Shown here: piece after piece, positions 25,959 to 34,777 of the stretch | Position numbering within the stretch: the stretch's first letter is position 1 | Layout: each line of letters begins with the position of its first letter | Origin: an uncultured bacterium | GTDB lineage: Bacteria > Planctomycetota > UBA1135 > GCA-002686595 | Reading direction: 5' to 3' | DNA length: 64,000 nt | NCBI GenBank assembly: GCA_937896235.1 | Contig: CALBMX010000033.1 | Coordinates: forward strand, 62,001-126,000 | Translations under genes and position numbers: made by a program | Notes under the pieces: model-generated | What the model saw: only the letters and a program-made list of their open reading frames with translations | What the model was told of the DNA's origin: nothing | The model's database searches: none

Positions 25959-27271
25959 GGCTTACCTGTAGGGGGGAGGATCTCGTGATAGAGAGGCAGG
26001 AGAAGGGATGTCGCCTCGCGGGGGCTAGGCATCGTACTCGGTAACGCCGCTCGCCACCGCGTGATGACTGCGGGATCCCGCACAAGAGTTGTGATTGCAT
26101 CGGCCCAAGCGCGCGGATTACATGCTGGAAGAACTTGGCCGGCTGCAGGCCATCCACTCCCGCGCGGGCAAATCCGCTCGGGAAGTGCGCCGGAGTCCGA
26201 CACTAGGACGGGAAGTCCAAGCGCGAAAGCTTCGTCCACAACAAGTCCATAGCTCTCAGGTGCCCGTGACGGAAAAGCCGCGAGGTGGGCGCCCCTCGCC
26301 AAACCGGGGAGCTCCGGCCCCGTGAAGGTACCTACAAATTTCAGCGTAACCGCACCCGCTTCCGCGCGCAGGTTGCTGTCGTAATCCTCCTCCATCTCCC
26401 CGCCCGCGAGGGTCAGAGTTAGCTCGCAATCGGTCTCATTAGCGACGAGCGCAAGCGCCTTCACAAGATCCAGAGTTCCCTTCACCTGGGCCCGATGCCC
26501 GTGGTGGAAGATGTGGAGGGGGTCCCCGGGCCTGCGCAGAGGAGGTGCGACCGCACGCTCGATTTTGCGAACAAGTCCGTTGGGTACGACGCGAATACGC
26601 CTGGCATCGATCCCAAAGAGCGCGGCGACTCGTGCGGCGTGATGTGCACTGGGCGAAATCAGTAGATTTGCCGATTCCACTTCGCGACGAAAGAACTCGC
26701 GCCGCTCGACAAGCCCGGCTTGCAGAATATCTATCGGGACCCCGGCGGAGTCGCGCTCTAAGCACGTGGCGCAGCCCTCGACATCCGACAGCGGCGGGCA
26801 ACTCTCGCGCTGGACGGGAACGCGGAAAAAGCGCGGGCAGGTCAGGAAGAGGTCGTGAAAAGAGAGCGCAACTGGAAAGCCCTCTTGGGCTAATGCCGCG
26901 ACTAGGCCTCCGGCGAGAAATGCGTGGTGATGGACGTGCACGATAGCGGGCGCAAACTCCTCCGCAACCTGCAAGACAAGCTCAAGAGCCAGTGGCCTCC
27001 GCACAATCAGCATGTCCTCTAGAGCTTCCGAGAGGTCGCCCTCGGCCGTTGCTAGGCGTGGAATGAAACGAACGGGAATCCCGTCCACCAGCTGCTCTAC
27101 AAAGAAAAGCTCACCGGGCCACTGATCGCGCGCGAGCACTTGATCCAAACCCGCCAGGACCAGAACATCATGGCCGAGTGCCCTCAATTCTTTGGCCGAA
27201 GCCCGAATCACGGATTCGGTTCCGCCCTCAAAGAATGGAGCAAAATGAGGCGCGCAAAGAAGAACCCTCAT
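25955..27271 (-). CDS. Family 4 glycosyltransferase (GT4)
   Basis: GT-B enzyme, 438 aa. Seen: MRVLLCAPHFAPFFEGGTES, VHVHHHAFLAGG, the shared Cys cluster after FHDLFLTC (C-x12-C-x8-C-x2-C), HIFHHGHRAQVKGTLDLV opening the C-terminal domain, and SYGLVVDEAFALGLPVLVSDSG as donor-site motif. The ATG at 27271 lies 18 bp after the PIG-L gene; the stop overlaps the fusion gene. Confidence 0.9.
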   Translation of the reverse strand: MRVLLCAPHFAPFFEGGTESVIRASAKELRALGHDVLVLAGLDQVLARDQWPGELFFVEQLVDGIPVRFIPRLATAEGDLSEALEDMLIVRRPLALELVLQVAEEFAPAIVHVHHHAFLAGGLVAALAQEGFPVALSFHDLFLTCPRFFRVPVQRESCPPLSDVEGCATCLERDSAGVPIDILQAGLVERREFFRREVESANLLISPSAHHAARVAALFGIDARRIRVVPNGLVRKIERAVAPPLRRPGDPLHIFHHGHRAQVKGTLDLVKALALVANETDCELTLTLAGGEMEEDYDSNLRAEAGAVTLKFVGTFTGPELPGLARGAHLAAFPSRAPESYGLVVDEAFALGLPVLVSDSGALPERICPRGSGWPAAGQVLPACNPRAWADAITTLVRDPAVITRWRAALPSTMPSPREATSLLLPLYHEILPPTGKP

Positions 27272-27289
27272 CGCATGACCTGCCCTCGG

Positions 27290-28018
27290 CTATTCATGCC
27301 CACAGGAACCCTTGTCGCGACCGGATGCAGGATCAGCAAGGGCACAAAACGCCTCGCCATACAAGGCTCCTTTTGGCAAATAGAGACTCCGCTGGGCACT
27401 TAGTCCGAGCGACTTGTGGACGAAGTCCGTGTGCTCGAGCTGTGAGGCGTGCTCTAAGAGTGCGGCCTTCTTGCGCTCGATGACCGGAGTAATGTCAACG
27501 ATGCGGTCTGCGATCAACGGCGTCCAAACTTCATACCCCCACGCCTCACCAGTGTACTTAACCTCGCCGAGTGCCGCTCGAATAACGCGGCAGGCGATGT
27601 GGTGGTCAAGGTGGTACTCCCCGATCCAGGGGGCGTAAACGATGTCGGGTTTGAACTCTTCGAGGATTCCCCTCAAACGTTTTGACGCCGCTTCAAACTC
27701 CGCGGGCCCAGGGAAGTGGCCCTCGGGGTAGTCGAAGAATTCGTAATCGTCCAAGCCCAGGTGAGCTCCTCCACGTCTGGCTTCTTCGCGCCTCAGCTGC
27801 GCGATGGCCTCGGGGGTGTAGCTGTCATTCGGCGCCCCCACGACTCCGTTGTATAGGACCACAACCTTCACGGGATCACCCGCGTCGCGGTGCAAACAAA
27901 CGGTACCTCCGGGCCCGAGAACGTCGTCGTCCGCATGGGGCGCTAGCAACAAAACGCGACCGGCGGAAGGCTGCGTTAGTGCTACGGGGAGGGGTGCTCG
28001 AGGGCTTTTTGGTCTCAT
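27290..28018 (-). CDS. PIG-L family N-acetylglucosaminyl deacetylase
   Basis: Predicted zinc-dependent N-deacetylase acting on an amino sugar or glycan intermediate. Seen: LLLAPHADDDVLGPGG near residue 25, where the last acidic residue of the usual PHxDDE motif is Asp rather than Glu; EARRGGAHLG; and the second metal motif YHLDHHIACR near 137. The length (242 aa) is normal and it has no GT domain, unlike the fusion protein nearby. It sits between a GT2 (12 bp) and a GT4 (18 bp) in the same transcript. Confidence 0.9.
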   Translation of the reverse strand: MRPKSPRAPLPVALTQPSAGRVLLLAPHADDDVLGPGGTVCLHRDAGDPVKVVVLYNGVVGAPNDSYTPEAIAQLRREEARRGGAHLGLDDYEFFDYPEGHFPGPAEFEAASKRLRGILEEFKPDIVYAPWIGEYHLDHHIACRVIRAALGEVKYTGEAWGYEVWTPLIADRIVDITPVIERKKAALLEHASQLEHTDFVHKSLGLSAQRSLYLPKGALYGEAFCALADPASGRDKGSCGHE

Positions 28019-28030
28019 GGGGATTGCTTG

Positions 28031-29269
28031 CTAGCTTCGGTGTGCAGAAAGATCAGGAGGTGGAGTCCAACTTGCCATTTCGTCAGCTTGCATGGGTTCG
28101 TCACGGCCAGGAGCAGACTTCACAAACGTCCAAGCACCGAGGAGCTCGCCGCTGTCGCGATCGAGTACACGCATGAAATACTTCGCTTGAAAGAACCACT
28201 GCCACGTCGCGGGCGGGCAAACCCACCGATCTCCGACTCCAAACAAGCCCGCCGAGAGAAGGAAGTTGGGAGCCATCCCCATCTCAACAAGAAAGCGGCC
28301 CGAGCGCGGTAGCTGAACTTCAATGGGCTCATCAAATGCACCAAGGTCCACAAGCTCGATCATCGGCCGGTTTTGAAATCTTGCCGGAACGCGCTGGACA
28401 GCAGCATTCACAAGCGCGATCCAAGCGGCGCCGAGGCGACCATAGAACTTGGTGTAGTACTTCTTTTGGGAGACGACGTAGCGGCGCATCGCCTCGGAGT
28501 CCCCGAACCCCACAAGCCCTGTCGAGCGGGACCAATGATGCAGAACTCGGGAGGCGCCGTGGTGCACAAGCCGATAGCCCATGCTGTTCAGTGTGCGAAA
28601 GAGATCCGTGTCCTCATAGTACAGGGGGTAGCGCGGATCCATGAGGTGGTCCATCTCCTCTACAACGCCGCGGCGCAGAAAAAGGCAGCAACCCGACAGC
28701 ATGTTCGAGTCAACGGGCCCCTCCGCACTCCACCACGGCAGTGCTTTTTTTAAGCGATGTCGGCTATAGGCCCGGCAGGCGAGCCGACTCGACTGGGCAA
28801 TCGCCATCCAAGTGTGATCGAGAATGGTAGGTAGGAGATTACGAGGTAGGTTCAAGGCGCAGGCCGGGTCGATATAGGCCCGTGGATCCACGGCGCCGCA
28901 ATCCTCGTTCTCCGTGATGTACTCCACAAGCGGGCGCAGAGACCCGGGAAGGAAATACAAATCGGGATTCAAAATCGCGACAAGGTCCGTCTTGCAGCCA
29001 GCGGTCTCCTCGAGAGCGAGGTTCATGCCACCTGCGTAGCCAAGGTTCTCCGAGCTTCGAATCACGATGTGGCCCGCCCCCTCGATGCGCACCAAGAACT
29101 CCTCTTGGTCGTTAGGTGAAGCGTTGTCGACAACAACGATCGCCAGGTCCTCACGCGCGCGACCGATTGCAAGCCATTCATCGACGAGGGACGCAGCACA
29201 GCGCTCGGCGTAATTACCCGTGTTGTAATTCACGAGCAAGGCAGCGAGTTTTTGTGGAGTTCCTGACAC
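28031..29269 (-). CDS. Family 2 glycosyltransferase with a C-terminal extension
   Basis: GT-A enzyme, 412 aa. Seen: AALLVNYNTGNYAERC, VVVDNASPNDQE, SENLGYAGGMNLAL, the metal site LNPDLYFLPG, and GCCLFLRRGVVEEMD followed by YYEDTDLFRTL. The last 100 residues (from about 305) are not part of the GT2 fold and are Trp/Phe-rich, possibly a carbohydrate- or membrane-contacting module. The start is GTG at 29269 with AGGG upstream. It lies 14 bp after the wzt-like gene. Confidence 0.88.
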   Translation of the reverse strand: MSGTPQKLAALLVNYNTGNYAERCAASLVDEWLAIGRAREDLAIVVVDNASPNDQEEFLVRIEGAGHIVIRSSENLGYAGGMNLALEETAGCKTDLVAILNPDLYFLPGSLRPLVEYITENEDCGAVDPRAYIDPACALNLPRNLLPTILDHTWMAIAQSSRLACRAYSRHRLKKALPWWSAEGPVDSNMLSGCCLFLRRGVVEEMDHLMDPRYPLYYEDTDLFRTLNSMGYRLVHHGASRVLHHWSRSTGLVGFGDSEAMRRYVVSQKKYYTKFYGRLGAAWIALVNAAVQRVPARFQNRPMIELVDLGAFDEPIEVQLPRSGRFLVEMGMAPNFLLSAGLFGVGDRWVCPPATWQWFFQAKYFMRVLDRDSGELLGAWTFVKSAPGRDEPMQADEMASWTPPPDLSAHRS

Positions 29270-29283
29270 CGGTGAGCCCTTAG

Positions 29284-30540
29284 CTAAATCACCGCTTTTG
29301 GAGCGGGAACGGGAAGGTCGTGGCGATGTTCCCAGGTGTGGTTCATGCGGAAAAGGCCGAGCTCTTTTGTCTCGTTGCGCACCACCAGGTTCTCGGGCAT
29401 CAAGTACTCCTGGTACTTGTGGACACCCTCCCCATCCATCATAAGCACTGGCACGAGGAACTGTCCCGCAAGGAGGCGCATGTCGGGCATCTGCAGCACG
29501 GTGCAGCCCTTGGGCCCCTCAAGTTTGACTCCGTCCAAGTGCGTCCCCATACCGGCACATGTCGTCATGTCCTGGCGCAAGAGGCCGGTTCCGATGTTGA
29601 TCGGCGTCCCCTTGGGGTCGGGATTCTCCCACCAAACGCGCAACTCAATCGAGTCGCCAGGTCGGATTTCGTAGGCCTCGACATCTGTGCCTATAAGATA
29701 CATTCGAGCGTCGACAATCCGGGGCAACTGCTTACCCCGTGTCTCGCTGCCAGGAATATCTGGATATTCATCGGAGAGAGTTCCGCTCCCTGTCCCGATG
29801 TGATCGCGTTGGAAGCTCGTGTACTCGTTCGTTGCGAACACCGAATTTCCGATTGCGGCCACGTTGCCGTTCTTCAGCCAAATCGCATCGTCGCACATCT
29901 GTCGAATGTCGTACAAGCTGTGGCTACAAAACAGGATCGTCTTGCCCCTTCGCTTGAAATCGTAGATGCGGTCTACGCACTTTTTCTGGAAGTACATGTC
30001 GCCGACCGCGAAGACCTCATCAATGATCAGGATGTCGGGATCAACAGCAACCGCAACACTAAATCCAAGGCGCAACCCCATGCCGGAAGAGTACGTGCGC
30101 ACCGGCTCGTCGATGTAAGATCCCAGCTCGGCGAACTCGATGATCTCGTCCATCTTCCCCTCCATTTCGCGGCGGGAGTACCCCATCATGATGCCGTTCA
30201 TGAAGATGTTAGCGCGACCGGTAAAGTCGAGGTGAAAACCGGCGCCCAACTCGAGCAGGCTCGCCACGCGACCCTTCATGCGATAGCGACCCGCAGAGGG
30301 TGCGGTCGTTCCCGCAAGAACCTTAAGCAGCGTCGACTTGCCCGCGCCATTGGCGCCACAGAGGCCGAGTGACGTACCCGGCTTCATTTTGAAGTTCACA
30401 TCACTGAGCGCGGTGAACTCTTGGTGCCCTTTGATGCGACCACCAGAGAGCACCTCGGTAATACGCCGAAACGGGCTCTGATACATCCGATAGGACTTGG
30501 AGAGGCCTTCGACTTCGAGGGAGTATTCGTTGGAGCTCAT
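29284..30540 (-). CDS. wzt: Polysaccharide ABC exporter ATPase, Wzt type
   Basis: Powers export of an undecaprenyl-linked polysaccharide with the adjacent permease. Seen: an ABC domain (about 1-245) with Walker A GANGAGKST, signature YSSGMGLRLGF, Walker B ILIIDEVFAVGD and an H-loop at CSHS; and a C-terminal beta-rich domain (about 265-400) of the Wzt_C type, which in O-antigen exporters recognises the modified end of the glycan. That domain would make the exporter selective for this island's product. The ATG at 30540 follows wzm by 4 bp. Confidence 0.92.
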   Translation of the reverse strand: MSSNEYSLEVEGLSKSYRMYQSPFRRITEVLSGGRIKGHQEFTALSDVNFKMKPGTSLGLCGANGAGKSTLLKVLAGTTAPSAGRYRMKGRVASLLELGAGFHLDFTGRANIFMNGIMMGYSRREMEGKMDEIIEFAELGSYIDEPVRTYSSGMGLRLGFSVAVAVDPDILIIDEVFAVGDMYFQKKCVDRIYDFKRRGKTILFCSHSLYDIRQMCDDAIWLKNGNVAAIGNSVFATNEYTSFQRDHIGTGSGTLSDEYPDIPGSETRGKQLPRIVDARMYLIGTDVEAYEIRPGDSIELRVWWENPDPKGTPINIGTGLLRQDMTTCAGMGTHLDGVKLEGPKGCTVLQMPDMRLLAGQFLVPVLMMDGEGVHKYQEYLMPENLVVRNETKELGLFRMNHTWEHRHDLPVPAPKAVI

Positions 30541-30544
30541 GTAC

Positions 30545-31618
30545 TTAGACCTCGTCGGCGAAACGGCGTTGGGCGAGGCTGAATAGAGAGAAGCCTGTCA
30601 CAAACATACCGACAGCCCAGCAAGCAAAAATGCGGATCGAATCGATAAGGCTGTGGGACATACTCAACGGAACAAGGTCCGCTCCAACTGCGGCGCGCGC
30701 TTGCTCCACTGTCGAGCCTTCCGAGACCAAACGAGTGATCTCAACGAGCAGCTTTCCGTTATGATCTGGGATCGCAAGGTCATTCGTGTAATTCAACACT
30801 TCGCCCAAAACGCTCTCGACACCCATCAAGACCTCGCGCCATGCGTAGACGATGTGGTTCATCGGGTTGGCCTCGATAAACCCCTGGTACTGAGCGATCT
30901 GCGGAATGGCCTCCGGCACCCAGAAGAGAGGTGTAAGGAACATCCAAACCGTCACGCCGATCGCGACGACCTGGGCGGTGTCGCGGAGGAAAACCTGCAT
31001 CGTCGAGAGAATCAGAACGAGTCCATAGGTGAACAGCGTTTGCAGGGTCAGCAATACCGGTATCCACAGCAACTCGATCCCCGGTGCTTTCCAAACCGGC
31101 GTTGCAAATGTAGCGAGCAAAAACATCGCCACACCAAAGATCATCGTCACGACGTTGACGAGGACGATATTGAGCGGGAGGGTCTCGGATGGGAAGGCCA
31201 GCTTTTTGATCAGGTTGCCGTTTTCGACGATGATGTTGCAGCCGCGCCCGAGGCTCTCACCAAAGGAAGCCCAAACAACCACGCCGATAAACATGTACAC
31301 ACCCATCGCCGACTCTTGGCCGGGTTGGAGGTTCGGCATCTTGAAGCTCAGCAACTTCGTGAAGATGAAGTAGTACACCGCGAAGATGAACAAGGGGTGC
31401 ACAAGTGGCCACAAGAACCCGAGTAGGGTTCCCTGAAACCGAACTGCAAGCTCACGCTTCACGCTACTCGTAATCAGGTCGCGGTGCCGGACAACCATCA
31501 CTGGAAATCCGATCAGGCGCCGAAGAATCTCGATCGCCCGAGGCGGCTGAGAGGTCACCCACGCCGAGGGGGAGCCTTCTGGCGGAGAGTCCGCCGGGGG
31601 GGGGGAGGTTTTACTCAT
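30545..31618 (-). CDS. wzm: Polysaccharide ABC exporter permease, Wzm type, with a C10 tract
   Basis: ABC-2 family membrane subunit forming the glycan channel with Wzt. Seen: cytosolic N-terminus rich in Pro/Ser, LITSSVKRELAVRFQGTLLG before the first helix, six predicted helices, and an extra extracellular loop of about 65 residues between the last two helices (around 245-310). Codons 5-8 (TSPPP) contain a run of ten C on the coding strand (31596-31605); slippage there would shift the frame before the first helix. An ATG at 31618 is the only good start upstream of the tract. It is the first gene of the glycan block, 20 bp after the small lipoprotein gene. Confidence 0.92.
   Translation of the reverse strand: MSKTSPPPADSPPEGSPSAWVTSQPPRAIEILRRLIGFPVMVVRHRDLITSSVKRELAVRFQGTLLGFLWPLVHPLFIFAVYYFIFTKLLSFKMPNLQPGQESAMGVYMFIGVVVWASFGESLGRGCNIIVENGNLIKKLAFPSETLPLNIVLVNVVTMIFGVAMFLLATFATPVWKAPGIELLWIPVLLTLQTLFTYGLVLILSTMQVFLRDTAQVVAIGVTVWMFLTPLFWVPEAIPQIAQYQGFIEANPMNHIVYAWREVLMGVESVLGEVLNYTNDLAIPDHNGKLLVEITRLVSEGSTVEQARAAVGADLVPLSMSHSLIDSIRIFACWAVGMFVTGFSLFSLAQRRFADEV
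31596..31605 (-). repeat. Ten-base C homopolymer in wzm
   Basis: Ten G on the plus strand (C on the coding strand), about 13 bp inside the permease gene. With the tract in the GT2 gene it makes two 10-mers, both at the 5' ends of genes of the same island. Confidence 0.9.
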
Positions 31619-31638
31619 AGATTCAAGCGGCGGACCCG

Positions 31639-32178
31639 TTAAAGACTGTCCGCGCCCGAGCCAACCTCGGGAGCCAAGTTAACTGCCGGGCCACTAGGCT
31701 TGCGGTTGGCATCGTAGATCTCCTTGGGCGGGAAGGCGCTCATGATGTGCTGCAAGATAATCGCAGCCTCCCACTCGTCATCTGCGCTCCACTCCCACTC
31801 CGCGTAAGCGGGATCTAGAGGCCGAACGAGGGCCATGTTGACCTGGCGCTTGACAACCACCTCGACGGACCAATTCTCATTCTCCGCGTCGTAGACCATG
31901 CGGACCTCTGCTTGATTGCGGAAGCCCTTGCCCTTGAACGGTGAAAGTTGGCTTTTCCATCCCGAGGTGATCGTGAGCGCGTTCGAGTCCGCGGACGAAC
32001 CTACCGGATATCCAAGTCGACCCAATTTTTGCAGGGTGGTCTCCCAAAGGAGTCGCTCGGAAGGTGCGCCAACGATTTCCTCGGTCCAAATGTGCTCAGG
32101 TTCTTCCTGAGTCGTATCGCAACCACCGAGAAACGGTAGGGCTATCAGAACGAGGCACGCTAATTTTCGGAAAATCAT
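31639..32178 (-). CDS. Small predicted lipoprotein
   Basis: No recognised function. The 179-residue product has a signal peptide and lipobox LGGC (Cys 20), then a mixed domain with EEIVGAPSERLLWETTLQKL, which resembles small outer-membrane lipoproteins whose domain handles a beta-strand core, and a C-terminal DDEWEAAIILQHIMSAFP. The start at 32178 (MIFRKLACL) gives a proper signal peptide; another ATG lies 18 bp upstream. It sits between der (80-bp gap) and wzm (20-bp gap). Confidence 0.75.
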   Translation of the reverse strand: MIFRKLACLVLIALPFLGGCDTTQEEPEHIWTEEIVGAPSERLLWETTLQKLGRLGYPVGSSADSNALTITSGWKSQLSPFKGKGFRNQAEVRMVYDAENENWSVEVVVKRQVNMALVRPLDPAYAEWEWSADDEWEAAIILQHIMSAFPPKEIYDANRKPSGPAVNLAPEVGSGADSL

Positions 32179-32258
32179 CCCTTCATTGTGCCCCAATCAC
32201 CGCTCGGATGCAGTGAGTTTGAGTTCGATTCTTCAGATAGTCAGCCCAGAAGTTCTGT

Positions 32259-33617
32259 TCAGGACTTCAGAGGCGGCAACTCTCTGCGCTCGCGGTTGCG
32301 AACGATGATGTGAATCGGAACCTCTTCGAAGCCGAAATTCTCGCGTAATCGGTTTTCGAGGTAGCGCAACCAGTCTTTTCCAATCAAGCGTCGGTCGTTG
32401 ACAAAAAGTACAAATGTCGGCGGGTTGACCTCAACTTGAGTCGCGAAATACACTCGGATTCGGTATCCCTTCGAGCTTGGCACTCGTGCCGTAAGGGCCT
32501 CTTTCAAGACGTTGTTCAGGTCGCCCGTGCTCACACGGGTTGAGGACTGACGGTGTAGCTCTCGGGCGAGCTCCATAGTCTCCCAAATCCCGGCTTTGTG
32601 CTTGGCCGAAAGGAAGGCGACTGGAGCAAATCGAATACCGGGCAGCTCTTTGTCGAGGTAGTCCCTAAAGTCGTCAGGAGTGATGTCACTATCGACTAGA
32701 TCCCACTTATTCGCGCCCAGGATGAGTGGCTTGTGATGGTCTATCACAAAGCGTGCAAGGCGCTTCTCGAGGGCGGACAGGGGCCGTTCGGCCTCGAACA
32801 ACAAGATCACCACATCCGCCCGGCGCACGGCCTTGTGCGCTCGCGCATCGCTAAAGAAGGCGACGGCGTCTTCCATCTTTTTGCGCTTCAGCACACCGGC
32901 AGTGTCGATGATCATCAGGGTCTCCCCGTCCTTTTCAATCAAGACGTCGACCGCGTCGCGCGTCGTGCCGGGGATCTCGGAGACGATCACACGCTCGTGC
33001 CCTGCATAGGCGTTCGTCAGGGTCGACTTGCCTGCGTTACGGCGGCCCACAATGGCGACCTTAAGCGTCGGCTCAATGCGTCCCTCTTCCTCGGTCACTT
33101 CCGGCAAAGCGGCACAAATGGCATCTACAAGCTCATCCATGCCGATTCCGTTTTGCGCACTAATGGCGAGCGGCGCGTTGGGCATACCCAACTTGTGGAA
33201 GGCGTCTACTTCCCATGCGATATTATCCGACTCGGCCTTATTCGCTAGAAGAATGATCGGCTGCTTCGCACCACGCAGCATGCGTGCGACCTCTTCATCC
33301 AGAGGCGTCAGCCCGTCTCGAGCGTCAACGAGAAAGAGGACCAAGTCCGAGACTGCGATTGCTGTCTTGACCTGTCCCTCGACCAGCGGGCCGAGATCGT
33401 CGCGGTCCACAATGCCGACTCCACCCGTATCGATGAGCTCAACAACGCGATCGCCGTTGTCGCCTCGAATCGTCGCGGGCACAGAGATACGGTCGCGAGT
33501 CACTCCCGCCGTGGGCTCGGTGATCGAGACGCGGCGGCCGGCTAGGCGGTTCGTCAAGGTCGACTTACCCACATTGGGGCGGCCGACGATTGCGATGAGA
33601 GGGTTCTTTTGGGACAT
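32259..33617 (-). CDS. der: Ribosome-assembly GTPase Der (EngA)
   Basis: Double-GTPase needed for 50S subunit maturation. Seen: first G domain with GRPNVGKST, DTGGVG and NKAESDN; second G domain with GRRNAGKST near residue 187, DTAGV and NKWDLVD; and a C-terminal KH-like domain (VNPPTFVLFVN). The second P-loop reads RRNAGKS instead of the usual RPNVGKS but keeps the Gly, Lys and Ser needed for nucleotide binding. The length (452 aa) is normal. It follows queE by 14 bp. Confidence 0.97.
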   Translation of the reverse strand: MSQKNPLIAIVGRPNVGKSTLTNRLAGRRVSITEPTAGVTRDRISVPATIRGDNGDRVVELIDTGGVGIVDRDDLGPLVEGQVKTAIAVSDLVLFLVDARDGLTPLDEEVARMLRGAKQPIILLANKAESDNIAWEVDAFHKLGMPNAPLAISAQNGIGMDELVDAICAALPEVTEEEGRIEPTLKVAIVGRRNAGKSTLTNAYAGHERVIVSEIPGTTRDAVDVLIEKDGETLMIIDTAGVLKRKKMEDAVAFFSDARAHKAVRRADVVILLFEAERPLSALEKRLARFVIDHHKPLILGANKWDLVDSDITPDDFRDYLDKELPGIRFAPVAFLSAKHKAGIWETMELARELHRQSSTRVSTGDLNNVLKEALTARVPSSKGYRIRVYFATQVEVNPPTFVLFVNDRRLIGKDWLRYLENRLRENFGFEEVPIHIIVRNRERRELPPLKS

Positions 33618-33631
33618 GGTATTCGGGGGGC

Positions 33632-34432
33632 TCAGCGCACGCCGAGGGTTCGGTGCATCTGGGGTAGGACGCGGGGGGAGAGACCGCGCTCTAGCGCAGC
33701 CGCAACCAACCCGTCCATACTGGCCAAGACGTCTGGATCAAATGCCACACGGGGATCGCGCGGACTTTCTGGAGCGAGGAAGAGAGGGAGCTCTTTCCCA
33801 AGCCGCTCAAGGTCATCGAGGATAGCCTCAAAGGCACTTGAATCATGGGTGCTAGTTGCTTTTGTAACGACTAGCTTAATCGATGCAGTGCCACCGCGCT
33901 TCAAGTGCGCCGTGGCCAAGTTGAGCTGCCGTGGGCGAAGGGCGTCCCAGTCGGCAGCAGTCGCGGGTAAATCCACTCCCCCCACCGGTGGAGCGAGATC
34001 GTCTGCCAGCTTCAAATCCAAGCTCAGATGGTCATAAACAGGCAAAACCCGCTCAAGTGCATCCAAGTCGTGCCCCGCAGTTTCCAAGTGCAAGGGCCTC
34101 TCCCCCGCAACACTTGCCAAGCCGATCAAGAAGTCCGGCCACATCAAGGGTTCACCGCCAGTCACAGAGATAGGCCGAGGCAAAGGACCTTGGGCCCACT
34201 CCGCCGAAGCCACCTGCAGAATTGCCTGAAACGGAGTCACATAGGACTCATCTCCAGCTGCGGCAACGGGCCATGAGTGCTTTGTGTCGCAGTAACGACA
34301 CCGCAGGGGGCACCCACCCAGTCGCAAAAAAGTTTGGGGCTGACCAACGAATAGGCCTTCGCCCTGATAGGAAGCGAAGACCTCAAGCAACGGCGCAGAG
34401 GCGTCGTGCGGATTAGAACCCGATGGTGGCAT
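33632..34432 (-). CDS. queE: 7-carboxy-7-deazaguanine synthase QueE
   Basis: Radical-SAM enzyme making CDG on the pathway to queuosine. Seen: SYQGEG near residue 22, the cluster motif CPLRCRYC (CxxxCxxC) near residue 42, followed by DTKHSW, then VTGGEPLMW, and a substrate-binding C-terminal half with SLDLKLADD. The length (266 aa) is slightly long. No other queuosine gene is present. It lies 38 bp after the small basic protein gene and 14 bp before der. Confidence 0.93.
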   Translation of the reverse strand: MPPSGSNPHDASAPLLEVFASYQGEGLFVGQPQTFLRLGGCPLRCRYCDTKHSWPVAAAGDESYVTPFQAILQVASAEWAQGPLPRPISVTGGEPLMWPDFLIGLASVAGERPLHLETAGHDLDALERVLPVYDHLSLDLKLADDLAPPVGGVDLPATAADWDALRPRQLNLATAHLKRGGTASIKLVVTKATSTHDSSAFEAILDDLERLGKELPLFLAPESPRDPRVAFDPDVLASMDGLVAAALERGLSPRVLPQMHRTLGVR

Positions 34433-34470
34433 GGCAGCGGCCTAGAAATAGGTTCGCTCGCCAGAGCGAA

Positions 34471-34719
34471 CTACTTCTTTTTCTTTCCTACCACAGCTTT
34501 GCCAGCCAGGGCTTCATCGCGGGCAGCTTTCAGCGCAGCCGCTTTCTTGCCACTCGCCGCGGCAAACTTGGTACGCACTTTAGGAAGGCCCCAGACCGAA
34601 GTGTTTGACTCGTCGAACTTGCCCTCTTTGGCAAGTCGCTTGATGCGCTCGACGCGGGTCAGGACACTGCGCTCGCCAACGAGGGAGCTAACGCCTTTGA
34701 GGCTGCTGTGGATGGACAT
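34471..34719 (-). CDS. PVC-type small basic protein
   Basis: An 82-residue, very basic protein with N-terminal MSIHSSLKG, middle RSVLTRVERIKRLAKEGKF, GLPKVRTK, and a Lys-rich end. This matches my memory of the small basic protein family of Verrucomicrobia, Chlamydiae and Planctomycetes (TIGR04137, as I recall), thought to be RNA- or ribosome-associated. It is one of the better taxonomic clues in the window. No ribosome site is visible before the ATG. Confidence 0.85.
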   Translation of the reverse strand: MSIHSSLKGVSSLVGERSVLTRVERIKRLAKEGKFDESNTSVWGLPKVRTKFAAASGKKAAALKAARDEALAGKAVVGKKKK

Positions 34720-34736
34720 AACTGGTATTTTGGTTC

Positions 34737-34766
34737 GTGATAAGGGATCGCGCTATGGCTCGGCAA
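34737..34766 (-). promoter_or_regulatory. Possible promoter for the small basic protein
   Basis: On the minus strand TTGCCG (34761-34766) and TATCAC (34737-34742) are 18 bp apart and end 17 nt before the ATG. Each matches consensus at 4 of 6 positions. It lies in the gap between two co-directional genes and could drive high expression of a ribosome-related protein. Confidence 0.35.
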
Positions 34767-34777
34767 AGGGCCAAAGT

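Noticed and set aside
29320-30372. 350-residue plus-strand frame opposite wzt
   Set aside because: It is the reverse shadow of a clear ABC ATPase and is His/Val/Leu-rich without domains.
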